Shown here: piece after piece, positions 7,924 through 15,936 of the stretch
How the letters are laid out: every line of letters begins with the position of its first letter
Position numbering within the stretch: position 1 is the stretch's first letter
Assembly: GCA_016235085.1 (NCBI GenBank)
Contig: JACRMA010000021.1
Location: 1-33,167 of the forward strand
From: Candidatus Zixiibacteriota bacterium
GTDB lineage: Bacteria; Zixibacteria; MSB-5A5; WJJR01
Reading direction: 5' to 3'
Length of the DNA stretch: 33,167 bases
Program-made: the position numbers and the translations under genes
The notes under the pieces: generated by a model
Seen by the model: only the letters and a program-made list of their open reading frames with translations
The model's database searches: none
What the model was told of the DNA's origin: nothing

Positions 7924-8865
7924 TCAGCCCACCGTTTCAAATCTCTCCCCTTCCGCCACTCGGTACCCTCTGACAAACTCCGCGCCAGTCTGCGGCGCCT
8001 TCCCCTCCGGCTGGATCAATTTCACTTCGAGGGCGCAGCCGCCTCCGGCAACGACCAGTTTTGATTTCGGATTGGCTTCGATCACTTCTCCGGCGGCGGA
8101 CTCTGTCAATGCTCCCGTGTCGGACATTGCGAGGATCTTGACCAGTTTCTGCCGGAACAGCGCCACGGCTCCGGGAGTGGGTGCGAGTCCGCGAACGCGA
8201 TTGACCGATGTGGTTCCTGATTCCTCAAAGTTGAGAATTCGATCTGCCGATGTGATTTTCGGAGCGGCGGAAGCACGGGAGTTGTCTTGTGTCTGCGGAC
8301 GAAAGTCACCCTGGGATAAGCGCAGCAGAGTTTCCATGACCACGCCTGCACCCAGGATCGATAGTCGTTCGGCCAGCTCACCGGCGTTCTCATTGGGGCC
8401 AATGGCAGTCTCCTTTTGCAACAGGATACCGCCGGTATCGACCGTCTTCTGGAGAAGGAAGGTCGTCACGCCAGTCGAGATCTCACCCGCCATAATCGCA
8501 CGTTGGATCGGCGCCGCGCCCCGATAGGCGGGCAGCAGTGATGCGTGCAGATTGAACGCGTAGTCCGCCAATGTAAACACTGTCTCCGGCAAGATCCGGT
8601 ACGCCACAACAACAAACACGCCGGCCGCCACGTCGCGCAATTGCGCGGCAAAGGCTGGGTCGTTCAACCTGGCCGGCTTCCACACCGGTTGAAAACTCTG
8701 TGCCGCCGCCCATTCGGCAATGGGAGTCGGCGCAATCTTTCGTCCCCGTCCCTGCGGTTTGTCTGGCCCAGTAACGATGCCGCAGAGTTCAAACTGCGGG
8801 TGCGCCTGGATCGCCTTCAGCGTGGGCAATCCGAATGCACCCGTTCCCAAAAAGACCAGCTTCAC
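7924..8865 (-). CDS. fmt: Methionyl-tRNA formyltransferase
   Basis: The 313-residue product is the usual family length. It formylates the amino group of methionyl-initiator-tRNA using 10-formyl-tetrahydrofolate. The N-terminal Rossmann domain holds the loop SLLPAYRGAAPI and the catalytic triad Asn105, His107 and Asp143, in NLHASLLP and VDTGGILL, matching E. coli Asn106/His108/Asp144. The C-terminal OB-fold-like domain (about 205-313) is present. The GTG start at 8865 overlaps the def stop codon in GTGA, the classic translationally coupled def-fmt arrangement. It pairs functionally with def, which removes the formyl group after initiation. No anomaly was noted. Confidence 0.96.
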   Translation of the reverse strand: MKLVFLGTGAFGLPTLKAIQAHPQFELCGIVTGPDKPQGRGRKIAPTPIAEWAAAQSFQPVWKPARLNDPAFAAQLRDVAAGVFVVVAYRILPETVFTLADYAFNLHASLLPAYRGAAPIQRAIMAGEISTGVTTFLLQKTVDTGGILLQKETAIGPNENAGELAERLSILGAGVVMETLLRLSQGDFRPQTQDNSRASAAPKITSADRILNFEESGTTSVNRVRGLAPTPGAVALFRQKLVKILAMSDTGALTESAAGEVIEANPKSKLVVAGGGCALEVKLIQPEGKAPQTGAEFVRGYRVAEGERFETVG

Positions 8866-9416
8866 AGCGGCCCGTCATGGCCGGGCGCCATGGGAAACAC
8901 GCTTTGCCCCGGCCCACGTTTCGCTGCGGCCGTTTGCATCTTGCCCACCACCCTGGCGCGCGTATCGGGATCCATCCGATCGATGAACAACCGTCCCTGG
9001 AGATGCTCGATCTCATGCAAGTAGGCGCGGGCGATAAATCCGTCGGCCTCTCGTTCCACCGGTTTGCCGCTCAAATCGTAGGCGCGAATGGCCACGCGAC
9101 TGGGCCGGGTGATCCTGACGAAAATACCTGGAAATGAGAGACATCCCTCTTCATCGGTGATTTCGCCGTCCTGCTCCGCAATTTCGGGATTGACCAAAAC
9201 CTCACGCCGGCCGCGCCGTTGCACCTGGGAGCCGTCGATCGAAAACACATTCCAATTCGATCCGATCTGCACCGCAGCCAATCCGACAGCGCCCGCCTTC
9301 TCCTGCGTGGCGATCAGGTCATCGGCCAGCTGCTTGAGCATGCCGTCGAACTCGGTCACGCGCACCGTCGGCTTGCGCAGCACCGGATCACCATATAGGC
9401 GGATGGGGTGGATCAT
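8862..9416 (-). CDS. def: Peptide deformylase
   Basis: The 184-residue product removes the formyl group from nascent proteins. All three family motifs are intact: GAVGLAAVQ (residues 42-50, Gln50), EGCLSFPG (Cys92) and HEIEH (His134, Glu135, His138). Cys92, His134 and His138 bind the metal and Glu135 is catalytic. The motif reads HEIEH where HEIDH or HEMDH is more common, a conservative change. The ATG start at 9416 gives the standard MIHPIRLYGDPVLR opening. A C-terminal tail of about 25 residues beyond the usual end is rich in Gly and Pro. It lies 59 bases after yajC and overlaps fmt by 4 bases, so the cluster is very likely one operon. Confidence 0.96.
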   Translation of the reverse strand: MIHPIRLYGDPVLRKPTVRVTEFDGMLKQLADDLIATQEKAGAVGLAAVQIGSNWNVFSIDGSQVQRRGRREVLVNPEIAEQDGEITDEEGCLSFPGIFVRITRPSRVAIRAYDLSGKPVEREADGFIARAYLHEIEHLQGRLFIDRMDPDTRARVVGKMQTAAAKRGPGQSVFPMAPGHDGPL

Positions 9417-9475
9417 GAACGGATCCCCAGGAAGAGGACGTGCCCGATTCCCTGGACACGCGAACGGCTCTGCGC

Positions 9476-9808
9476 CTATTCCTTCTCCATCCTCCCCGCA
9501 ATCGCCGACTTCAGCATCTCGATTTTCGTCTCGCTTTTGGGGTCATCACCGACACGGAGCACCACGCGCGATTCGGTGATCCCGACAATCGTCCCCAGAA
9601 TCCCGGAACTGGTGACGACCTTGTCCCCCTTGTTGAGCTGGCTGAGCATTGTCTGCAGTTCCTTCTGACGTTTTCTCTGGGGGCGGATCAGGAGAAACCA
9701 GACCACTACGATCATGAGCACGAACGGCAGAAAGGTCAGGATTGGATTGGCACTGCCGCCTCCAGCACCTCCGGGGGGCGGGGCCATTGCCGGCCACAAA
9801 TTCAACAC
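9476..9808 (-). CDS. yajC: Preprotein translocase accessory subunit YajC
   Basis: The 110-residue product is an inner-membrane partner of the Sec translocon. A Gly/Pro-rich periplasmic start is followed by one transmembrane helix, ILTFLPFVLMIVVVWFLLI, then the family signature RPQRKRQKE and a small cytoplasmic domain (NKGDKVVTSSGILGTIVGI). The GTG start at 9808 is fixed by a near-perfect AAGGAGGA site 4 bases upstream, which begins at the tgt stop codon. The tgt-yajC pairing is widely conserved, usually continuing into secD and secF; here def and fmt follow instead. Confidence 0.95.
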   Translation of the reverse strand: MLNLWPAMAPPPGGAGGGSANPILTFLPFVLMIVVVWFLLIRPQRKRQKELQTMLSQLNKGDKVVTSSGILGTIVGITESRVVLRVGDDPKSETKIEMLKSAIAGRMEKE

Positions 9809-9817
9809 ACTTCCTCC

Positions 9818-10890
<1,073 letters not shown>

Positions 10891-11019
10891 CGACGCTCCG
10901 ACACTTCTGCGTCTGGCTTCCCCGCGGGAATCTAGTCAGAAACCACCGGGCAATCAATCCAATGCGGTTCGGCTGGAGAGTTCGCCCATTGCACGCCCAG
11001 GTTCCTTCGCCCCGCCAGT

Positions 11020-11762
11020 TCAGAATTCGATTCCGACCATGGCGCGTGCCTTAACATCAGCGGAAGCCTTGTTGAGCCCCATCCCGGCACCGACATCAAA
11101 GAACCATCGATCCATCGAGATCGAGACGGTCGGTCCGAGATAATGTGCCTTTGCGTCATCGCCAGCCAGATCGCCGAAAGCCTCGGCCGCCAGGCTGATG
11201 ATCGGGTGAAGCTGAACCGATACTCCGGCCGAGTACGCAGTCTCGAATTCAACACCCGGCGCAATCGCAACTTCCTCGGTAAGATTCAAAGCCGCATTGA
11301 CTCGCTTGAAGCCCCGCTCCAGAACGAGCTTCGCTTCAAACTCGTGGGGCTCGGTAAACCGGCTGGACCGTCGGTATTCAAGATAGATCAGCGGATCGAC
11401 GGGCCACCGGCCGGCCTGGCCGAATCGGATTCTGGATCGTATCTGAAACGCGTCGTAATGGAAGTCTCCACCCGCCGGCTGACTGAAGATCTGGTAATAC
11501 GCGACATCCCAGCGATGGGTCAGACCAACTTCCAATTCAATTCGTTGCTCCCAGGACGTCGTCCCGGGGTCCTGGGCATCGAGCGTGGTCGACGTCAAGG
11601 TATGCTCCAACTGGGGGAGGTGGTTCCGTAACCGTAGGACCACACATACAACCGGCGATCCGCCGAAGCGATCTGCGGATGGAGGCCGGCGAGCGCGAAC
11701 GTGGCTAAACACAACATGAGTGTGGCATAACGCCGATTGTGGGAGTGTTGCTGGCAATTCAC
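11020..11762 (-). pseudogene. Exported barrel-like protein with a one-base frameshift
   Basis: The start is best placed at the GTG at 11762, with AGGAG 5 bases upstream. That frame encodes a signal peptide (MLCLATFALAGLHPQIASA) and the mature start RRLYVWSYGYGTTSP, then ends early. A second frame continues with QLEHTLTST and runs to 11020. Adding one C to the run of five Cs (GGGGG near 11614-11618 on the given strand) joins them as TTSP-QLEHTL, giving 247 residues. The body alternates polar and hydrophobic residues in strand-like segments, such as DVAYYQIFS and PLIYLEYRRSS, and ends in Phe, as outer-membrane barrels often do. No named family was recognised. Its promoter contains a DtxR-like operator, so expression is probably controlled by the adjacent regulator. 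The slip may be a sequencing error. Confidence 0.72.
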
Positions 11763-11837
11763 ACGGACTCCTCTCAGCCACCCCAGGAGTGGCTTGTTGT
11801 CACGGCGCCGCAATGGGCGCCGTGGTGATGCGATTCA

Positions 11838-11866
11838 TTGTTAGGCATCCCTAACTTTTCTGTCAA
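11838..11866 (-). promoter_or_regulatory. Promoter of the barrel-like gene, carrying the DtxR-like operator
   Basis: On the minus strand there is a consensus -35 TTGACA (11866-11861), a 17-base spacer and a weak -10 TAACAA, or AACAAT with an 18-base spacer. A DtxR-like inverted repeat fills most of the spacer and overlaps the -10. The expected start site is about 70 bases upstream of the GTG at 11762. Confidence 0.6.
11840..11855. promoter_or_regulatory. DtxR-like operator, site 1
   Basis: The inverted repeat GTTAGG-CATC-CCTAAC has perfect 6-base arms and resembles the TTAGG...CCTAA boxes of DtxR/IdeR regulators. It lies inside the promoter of the barrel-like gene, just downstream of the DtxR-family gene. 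Confidence 0.65.
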
Positions 11867-11877
11867 AAAAACACGAA

Positions 11878-12357
11878 TTACTTAGTCGGCCGCCTCCCCC
11901 CGCCCCGGGCCGGGGATTCCAGGGACCCCAGACGGCTGCGCTTGGCACGGGTACGGCCTCGCGTCGCCTTCTCCACATAGGCGGTCAGCCGCTTCAAGGT
12001 CACCGGGCCGACCACGTGTTCAATTTCGCAGGCATCACGCTCCGCCGTCCGTTGGTCCACATGCAGGACGTCCACAAAGAACTGGCGGAGCACCTCAAAA
12101 CGGTGCAGAATCTCCTCGGCCTTACGTCGCCCCCGCGCCGACAGCCGCACTTCACCATAGGCGGGATGGACGACCAGCCCCTCGGTCCGCAGCCAGCGCA
12201 GGGCCTCCGATACACTCGGCTTCGTGACATGCAGCGATTTGGCGATTTCGCTCACCCGTACCCCGCCATCACCGGCCGGCTCCAGGCTCAGAATCGTCTT
12301 GAGGTACATCTCCATGTTCGGCGACAGATGTTTCAATTCCTGCTCCCACGCACCCAT
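11878..12357 (-). CDS. DtxR-family metal-dependent transcriptional repressor
   Basis: The 159-residue product has an N-terminal winged helix-turn-helix (about 15-75; VSEIAKSLHVTKPSVSEALRWL is the DNA-contact region). A dimerisation domain follows, with candidate metal ligands Met17, His85, Cys110, Glu113 and His114. The Cys-x2-Glu-His set matches iron-type DtxR/IdeR rather than the Glu of manganese-type MntR. It lacks the SH3-like third domain of DtxR and instead has a short basic tail rich in Arg, Lys and Gly. By family knowledge, metal-loaded dimers bind inverted repeats and repress transcription. One such repeat sits 2 bases upstream of its own ATG (12357) and overlaps its ribosome-site region, so autoregulation is likely. 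A second lies in the promoter of the next gene. The metal, Fe or Mn, is not settled by sequence alone. Confidence 0.92.
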   Translation of the reverse strand: MGAWEQELKHLSPNMEMYLKTILSLEPAGDGGVRVSEIAKSLHVTKPSVSEALRWLRTEGLVVHPAYGEVRLSARGRRKAEEILHRFEVLRQFFVDVLHVDQRTAERDACEIEHVVGPVTLKRLTAYVEKATRGRTRAKRSRLGSLESPARGGGRRPTK

Positions 12358-12359
12358 AA

Positions 12360-12375
12360 GTTAGGTGCACCGAAC
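12360..12375. promoter_or_regulatory. DtxR-like operator, site 2 (autoregulatory)
   Basis: The inverted repeat GTTAGG-TGCA-CCGAAC matches site 1 in arm sequence and spacing, with one arm mismatch (G for T). The central GGTGCACC is itself palindromic. It lies 2 bases upstream of the DtxR-family start codon, where bound repressor would block transcription. TTGACT-like boxes lie further upstream, near 12391-12405 on the minus strand, but no convincing -10 was seen. Confidence 0.6.
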
Positions 12376-12425
12376 AATGTTGCCTTGCAAGTCAAAAGTC
12401 AAGGGGTATGGGAGACCGCGCAGTT

Positions 12426-12461
12426 GGGGCGAACGCCAAGGGGCTGAAAGCCCCTTGTCCG
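12426..12461. repeat. Dispersed palindromic element, GGGCTGAAAGCCC type
   Basis: The core AAGGGGCTGAAAGCCCCTT is palindromic apart from its GAAAG-side loop. It is related to the paired copies at 4968-5061. It is the first of three repeats in the 382-base non-coding gap 12376-12757. Confidence 0.65.
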
Positions 12462-12616
12462 CAATCGAAGTGCCTTACGCGTCGCAGATTGATGTGCCGG
12501 AAGTATCGGGCGCTGGGGAGCTGGCCGATCTCATCCGTGTAGGACAGTCATGCGACGGACCGGGACCAAACTCGAGTGGTGGGCCCAGACCACCCGGAAC
12601 GATGATGACTGGGCGT

Positions 12617-12688
12617 GGGAGGGCGAGGCTCCTGCCGAGCCATGCTTCCGCGCGGAGCTAAGGCTCGGCAGGAGCCTCGCTCCCTCCC
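12617..12688. repeat. Long hairpin repeat
   Basis: Arms at 12623-12641 and 12662-12680 pair perfectly over 19 bases (GCGAGGCTCCTGCCGAGCC with its complement), with a 20-base loop. Flanking GGGAGG and CTCCCTCCC extend the stem imperfectly. It lies between the other two repeats of this gap. No T-run was seen. Confidence 0.7.
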
Positions 12689-12721
12689 GCAATGACTGAA
12701 GGTTGACATGCTGAGCAGGAC

Positions 12722-12748
12722 GCACGGGCAGGATGCCCGTGCCACCAA
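12722..12748. repeat. Palindromic repeat, inverted copy of the 6004-6030 element
   Basis: GCACGGGCA-GGA-TGCCCGTGC followed by CACCAA. Read on the minus strand it matches 6004-6030 base for base over 27 bases. It lies 10 bases past the stop codon of the tubby/LURP-like gene. Confidence 0.75.
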
Positions 12749-12757
12749 TACCGTGGG

Positions 12758-13273
12758 TCAACGGCGGCGGCTGCGCCGTTGGATGACCAGGACGAGATAC
12801 CAGCCGATGAGAAGCAGAAGTGGGAGATCGGGTTGGTGCAATTGCGCACTTTCGCAGACTTCAATCTCTCCTTTGGACTTGAGGAAGAATCCGGAAAGCC
12901 GGAAGCGCGCCACCGGGAAACCGCTGCTATTGGTGAACGTCCACGTCGGGAGCCAGAATCCGCTGCGCGCCCAAAAGTAGTGATCGGCCCGTTGCGTATC
13001 GAGCCGGGCCCTGCCGAACCAGCCGAAGGTGAACGTGGCCAGTTCACCGGCATCCCCTTCCCGGCTGATGCTGCCCTGCCGCCAGAAGAGGCCAAACCGT
13101 TTGATCAGCCATCGCCCTTCGGAAGTTTGCACCGACACAAGCGATCCAAATGCAGTTTCCCACTGAATCCTGGCAACGGGTTCATCAGCGGCCTGCAATT
13201 CAAACTCGCGCCGAAATGCCTTGGGCTGGACCCAAGTCAGCGGAGTTGAACCTAGTTCATTCAAATTCTTCAT
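12758..13273 (-). CDS. Conserved hypothetical protein, possibly tubby/LURP-one-like, with C-terminal membrane helix
   Basis: The 171-residue product starts at the ATG at 13273; the frame is open to 13381, but that extension does not look coding and begins only 2 bases after the upstream stop. The main part is strand-rich with repeated aromatic segments (WLIKRFGLFWRQGSI, HYFWARSGFWLPTWTF, FRLSGFFLKSKGEIEV). This resembles the 12-strand barrel of tubby C-terminal and LURP-one-related domains. The end, LPLLLLIGWYLVLVI followed by QRRSRRR, is a membrane helix with a basic cytoplasmic tail. No catalytic residue was recognised. The family link is by general resemblance only. It may be co-transcribed with the T9SS-tagged gene 110 bases upstream. 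It is followed by a palindromic repeat. Confidence 0.65.
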   Translation of the reverse strand: MKNLNELGSTPLTWVQPKAFRREFELQAADEPVARIQWETAFGSLVSVQTSEGRWLIKRFGLFWRQGSISREGDAGELATFTFGWFGRARLDTQRADHYFWARSGFWLPTWTFTNSSGFPVARFRLSGFFLKSKGEIEVCESAQLHQPDLPLLLLIGWYLVLVIQRRSRRR

Positions 13274-13382
13274 GAGGGAAATCAATGTCGCGACGCAATT
13301 GAATGCAACAGGTTGGGAGGCCGATCCGCCACGCCATGCCGCAGTCATCAGCAGAGCGGAGAGATAGGTGGGCGGCCCCACC

Positions 13383-13994
13383 CTACTTTAGCAGAATCAT
13401 CTTTCGTGTCTGGATGCGGTTCCCGGCATGAAGGCGATAGAAGTAGGCACCGGATGCGACTGCCCGGTTAGAATCGTCCTGTCCATCCCAGATCACGGTG
13501 TGGATACCAATTGATATCCAGTCATTGACGAGCGTCGCGACCTTGCGTCCCAGAATGTCGAACACATCCAATCCAACCTGAGCGGGACGCGGCAGATAGA
13601 ATTGGATACTCGTTCGCGGATTAAACGGATTCGGATAGTTCTGTCCCAATTCGGACTTCGAGGGCAGAAGCTCAAGCCCATCATCCATCACAACTGTCGG
13701 TGTGGGCTTCATCAATGGGGATGTGGCAGTGCCATCCACGGGGGACACTACGCTCGCCCCCCGAATCGAGGGGGCGATGGCGTTGTCCCAGGAGACATCG
13801 GCATCATCACCGGCCGGGGTACCGTCTACGGCGAGATACTGACCGAGTCCCGGCGACAAGGTGTCCTTTGGCTGCAGCTCGCAACCGGAGATCTCGCCGG
13901 CGGTCACAAGATTGGAGTGCACAATCACACCACTCCACATCAGAAGACCGATGAGCACACCAAGGAGAGACCGAATCAGTGTCCGGTGCGGCAC
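13383..13994 (-). CDS. Small secreted protein with a type IX secretion C-terminal sorting domain
   Basis: The 203-residue product starts at the GTG at 13994 (MPHRTLIRSLLGVLIGLLMW opening, a good signal peptide); a TTG at 14045 would add 17 residues. The region at about 35-120 is low in predicted structure, rich in Asp, Gly, Pro and Thr, and has no recognisable domain. The last 85 or so residues are a T9SS type A sorting domain: LGQNYPNPFNPRTSIQF, VFDILGRKVATLV, SGAYFYRLHAG and a basic end. By family knowledge such domains direct export across the outer membrane and are removed or used for anchoring. The cargo is very short, so it may be structural or a remnant. It has its own consensus-like promoter. 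Confidence 0.82.
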   Translation of the reverse strand: MPHRTLIRSLLGVLIGLLMWSGVIVHSNLVTAGEISGCELQPKDTLSPGLGQYLAVDGTPAGDDADVSWDNAIAPSIRGASVVSPVDGTATSPLMKPTPTVVMDDGLELLPSKSELGQNYPNPFNPRTSIQFYLPRPAQVGLDVFDILGRKVATLVNDWISIGIHTVIWDGQDDSNRAVASGAYFYRLHAGNRIQTRKMILLK

Positions 13995-14090
13995 TTCGAT
14001 TCCATCGAGTGGCAATAGTTCGATTACGGTGCGGCAAACTTGCAAGAACCATCACGACGGCCACTTGCAGGATGGTGCGTCGGACACGCC

Positions 14091-14119
14091 ATCCTACGAT
14101 TTCAACACTCAATTGTCAA
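14091..14119 (-). promoter_or_regulatory. Sigma70-type promoter of the T9SS-tagged gene
   Basis: On the minus strand there is a consensus -35 TTGACA (14119-14114), a 17-base spacer and a -10 TAGGAT (14096-14091, 4 of 6 matches). The expected start site leaves a leader of about 90 bases before the GTG at 13994. Confidence 0.6.
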
Positions 14120-14135
14120 GGTCAAGCCGGCAGGA

Positions 14136-14654
14136 TTACGGGAAGAACGTCCAGCCGATCGTGAGTTTCAGGTCCGGGGCATCGGAGAACCCGAGTTTCG
14201 CCTCCGCGAAAAACCGGTCGCCGTTGCGCAGTCCGCGCTCCACACCGCCCAGAATGTTGAATCCCACGCCGGTAAACGAGTCATCATGCCCCTTGGAGTT
14301 TCCGGGCCAGTGCGCCGAGTGCCAGCGGCCAAAGTTGAGTCCGGGACCGCCACCCAGGTAGGGTGTCCAGACGTCCCAGCGCGACTGGAATCGATAGGCG
14401 GCTTCGAAGTTGATTGCAATCAGCGTGACATTGTCGCCGAATCCCACTTCGACATTCGGCTGGAAGCGGACGTGGCGGGCAAAATTCCCGAAATCCATAT
14501 CGGCGCCGAAGTGAATCTGGTCGGGATCGAGCGAGAGACCGACGCGCGGACCCCAGCCGCGAAACCGGACATCGCTCTCCGGATCGGCCAGCGCCAACGC
14601 CGGCAAGAGGAGTAGTCCCAGTGTTATCGCAACAATCGCCCGCCGTATGGTCAT
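14136..14654 (-). CDS. Small outer-membrane beta-barrel protein
   Basis: The 172-residue product starts at the ATG at 14654 (MTIRRAIVAITLGLLLLP), chosen because GGAGG lies 8 bases upstream; an upstream GTG adds five residues but has no ribosome site. A signal peptide ends near ALADPE. Repeated strand-like segments follow, with Gly and aromatic residues: WGPRVGLSLDPDQIHFGADMD, WTPYLGGGPGLNFG and FFAEAKLGFS. The protein ends in TIGWTFFP, close to the terminal-Phe rule for outer-membrane barrels. It resembles the eight-stranded OmpA/Opa-like class. It is 53 bases downstream of another small barrel gene on the same strand, so the two are probably one transcript. The function is unknown. Confidence 0.78.
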   Translation of the reverse strand: MTIRRAIVAITLGLLLLPALALADPESDVRFRGWGPRVGLSLDPDQIHFGADMDFGNFARHVRFQPNVEVGFGDNVTLIAINFEAAYRFQSRWDVWTPYLGGGPGLNFGRWHSAHWPGNSKGHDDSFTGVGFNILGGVERGLRNGDRFFAEAKLGFSDAPDLKLTIGWTFFP

Positions 14655-14707
14655 TCGCCGTTCCTCCACGTACTGTTACCAGATCCCCGTGCACTGAGCC
14701 TCTGCCG

Positions 14708-15253
14708 TCACTGCAGATACAAAAGGACAGCGGCCCCCAACGAAAAGGCGTCCGCCTTCCGCTTCCCGACTTCGCCGGGGATATCTTCAAACTTGTAGTC
14801 CAGGAAAATATAGCGAAATTCGCCCGAGACCTTCACCCGGGGCACCACGGGGACTTCGATCCCGGCACCCAGATGATATCCCACCCGCGTGCTCGTCTTT
14901 TTGGCGGTACCCGGCAACGTTGGGTATTCGAGCGTTGAGTTATACCAGCCCAGTCCAGCCAGTCCGTAGATCGACGGAAACGGATAGACAAGCAGGCTGG
15001 CGGTCACCGGCCATGTCTTTACGTTCGCGCCACCGCCAAGATCATCCTTGCGATAGTCGATGGCGCCTTCGACGCCGAGCATTCCGCCGCTGAGGCGCGC
15101 CAGCACACCCAGCATGTTACTCGACTTGTGTGTGTCAGTTCCCTTCACCCATGTGTAGCGGGCCCCGAATCCGAGACCATCGGCCAATGCCGCACTGGTA
15201 AGCATCATCAGCGCAACGCCCGTGAGCAATCCCATCCTGAAATGTGTCTTCAT
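14708..15253 (-). CDS. Small outer-membrane beta-barrel protein
   Basis: The 181-residue product starts at the ATG at 15253. The signal peptide MKTHFRMGLLTGVALMMLTS ends near AALADG. The mature part is strand-rich (GFGARYTWVKGTDTHK, VTASLLVYPFPSIYGLAGLGWY, VGYHLGAGIEVPVVPRVKVS) and ends SLGAAVLLYLQ. The GLAGLGW and HLGAGIEVP segments are typical of OmpW/Opa-like eight-stranded barrels. It heads a likely two-gene unit with the next barrel. A terminator for the upstream AhpD-like gene lies about 100 bases before it, so it should have its own promoter; a TATAAC-like box lies near 15285 but has no clear -35. Confidence 0.78.
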   Translation of the reverse strand: MKTHFRMGLLTGVALMMLTSAALADGLGFGARYTWVKGTDTHKSSNMLGVLARLSGGMLGVEGAIDYRKDDLGGGANVKTWPVTASLLVYPFPSIYGLAGLGWYNSTLEYPTLPGTAKKTSTRVGYHLGAGIEVPVVPRVKVSGEFRYIFLDYKFEDIPGEVGKRKADAFSLGAAVLLYLQ

Positions 15254-15352
15254 GCTGACCCTGCCTTTCGGTTGAACGTCCAGTCCGTTATACCGGCGAG
15301 CATACAGCGCGGCTCCGGCGGCGGCAATAGTTTCTTATCGCTGATGCCACAC

Positions 15353-15381
15353 AAAAAAGGGGCAGGCAATCCGCCTGCCCC
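15353..15381 (-). terminator. Rho-independent terminator of the AhpD-like gene
   Basis: On the minus strand the hairpin GGGGCAGGC-GGATT-GCCTGCCCC is followed by six Ts. It lies 27 bases past the stop codon at 15408. Confidence 0.92.
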
Positions 15382-15407
15382 CTCGAACGGCGCTGTGGGG
15401 CTGGAAC

Positions 15408-15803
15408 TTACTTCGTGCCCGCTTGGACGGCACGCACGTGATCGCAGACCTGGAGCACTTCGGACCGGAACTGTCCCAGATCGAACTGCAGGCCGTTGAG
15501 CCACGCGCTCCAGCCCGCGCTGGACTTGGCGTAACGAACGGCGTCCTCGATTTCTTCCTTGGTCGCGCCGTTGAGCTTGGCGGCTTCGGTGTGGAAGAAA
15601 GCGCAATACTGGCATTTGGTGACGGCCGAAATGGCCACGCCGATCAGCTCGCGGTACTTATTGGGGATCGGGCCGTCTTCGAACTGCACGCGTTTGATCA
15701 GTTGCCATTCCATCTCCAGCGACGAATCTGGGACGGCCTTGATGAACGACGGCACCACACCAAACATGCCCTCGACCTCTTTGTAGACCTCGTTGCGTGT
15801 CAT
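15408..15803 (-). CDS. AhpD/carboxymuconolactone-decarboxylase-family protein
   Basis: The 131-residue product has the full AhpD-type active-site spacing E-x11-C-x2-C-x3-H: Glu52, Cys64, Cys67 and His71 (KCQYCAFFH). In this family the Cys pair and His act in thiol-based peroxide or disulfide chemistry, so an antioxidant role is likelier than lactone decarboxylation. The exact substrate is not known. The helical core is followed by a tail, VLQVCDHVRAVQAGTK, with one extra Cys. It is a single-gene unit: a promoter near 15945-15973 flanked by a perfect inverted repeat, a leader of about 135 bases, and a strong terminator downstream. The leader also contains a GGGAGG/CCTCCC hairpin. Confidence 0.88.
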   Translation of the reverse strand: MTRNEVYKEVEGMFGVVPSFIKAVPDSSLEMEWQLIKRVQFEDGPIPNKYRELIGVAISAVTKCQYCAFFHTEAAKLNGATKEEIEDAVRYAKSSAGWSAWLNGLQFDLGQFRSEVLQVCDHVRAVQAGTK

Positions 15804-15936
15804 GACATACTCCCGGAGCAGGGTTTATTGGTTCGTGGAGGTTGCCCTCCGGTTAAGAATGCTTGGTTCCAATCCGCGGCATTCGTGCCTCCAACTCATG
15901 GGCATCACGCGGGGAGGCGGCTCCTCCCGGCCGGCA

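Noticed and set aside
7739-8527. 262-codon plus-strand frame over the repeat element and fmt
   Set aside because: It runs antisense to fmt, which has all catalytic residues; the rest is palindromic repeat.
13274-13381. N-terminal extension of the tubby/LURP-like protein
   Set aside because: It would start 2 bases after the upstream stop codon without a ribosome site, and its residues look non-coding.
15804-15936. Riboswitch in the AhpD-like gene leader
   Set aside because: The leader is long and has one GC hairpin, but no known riboswitch core was recognised.
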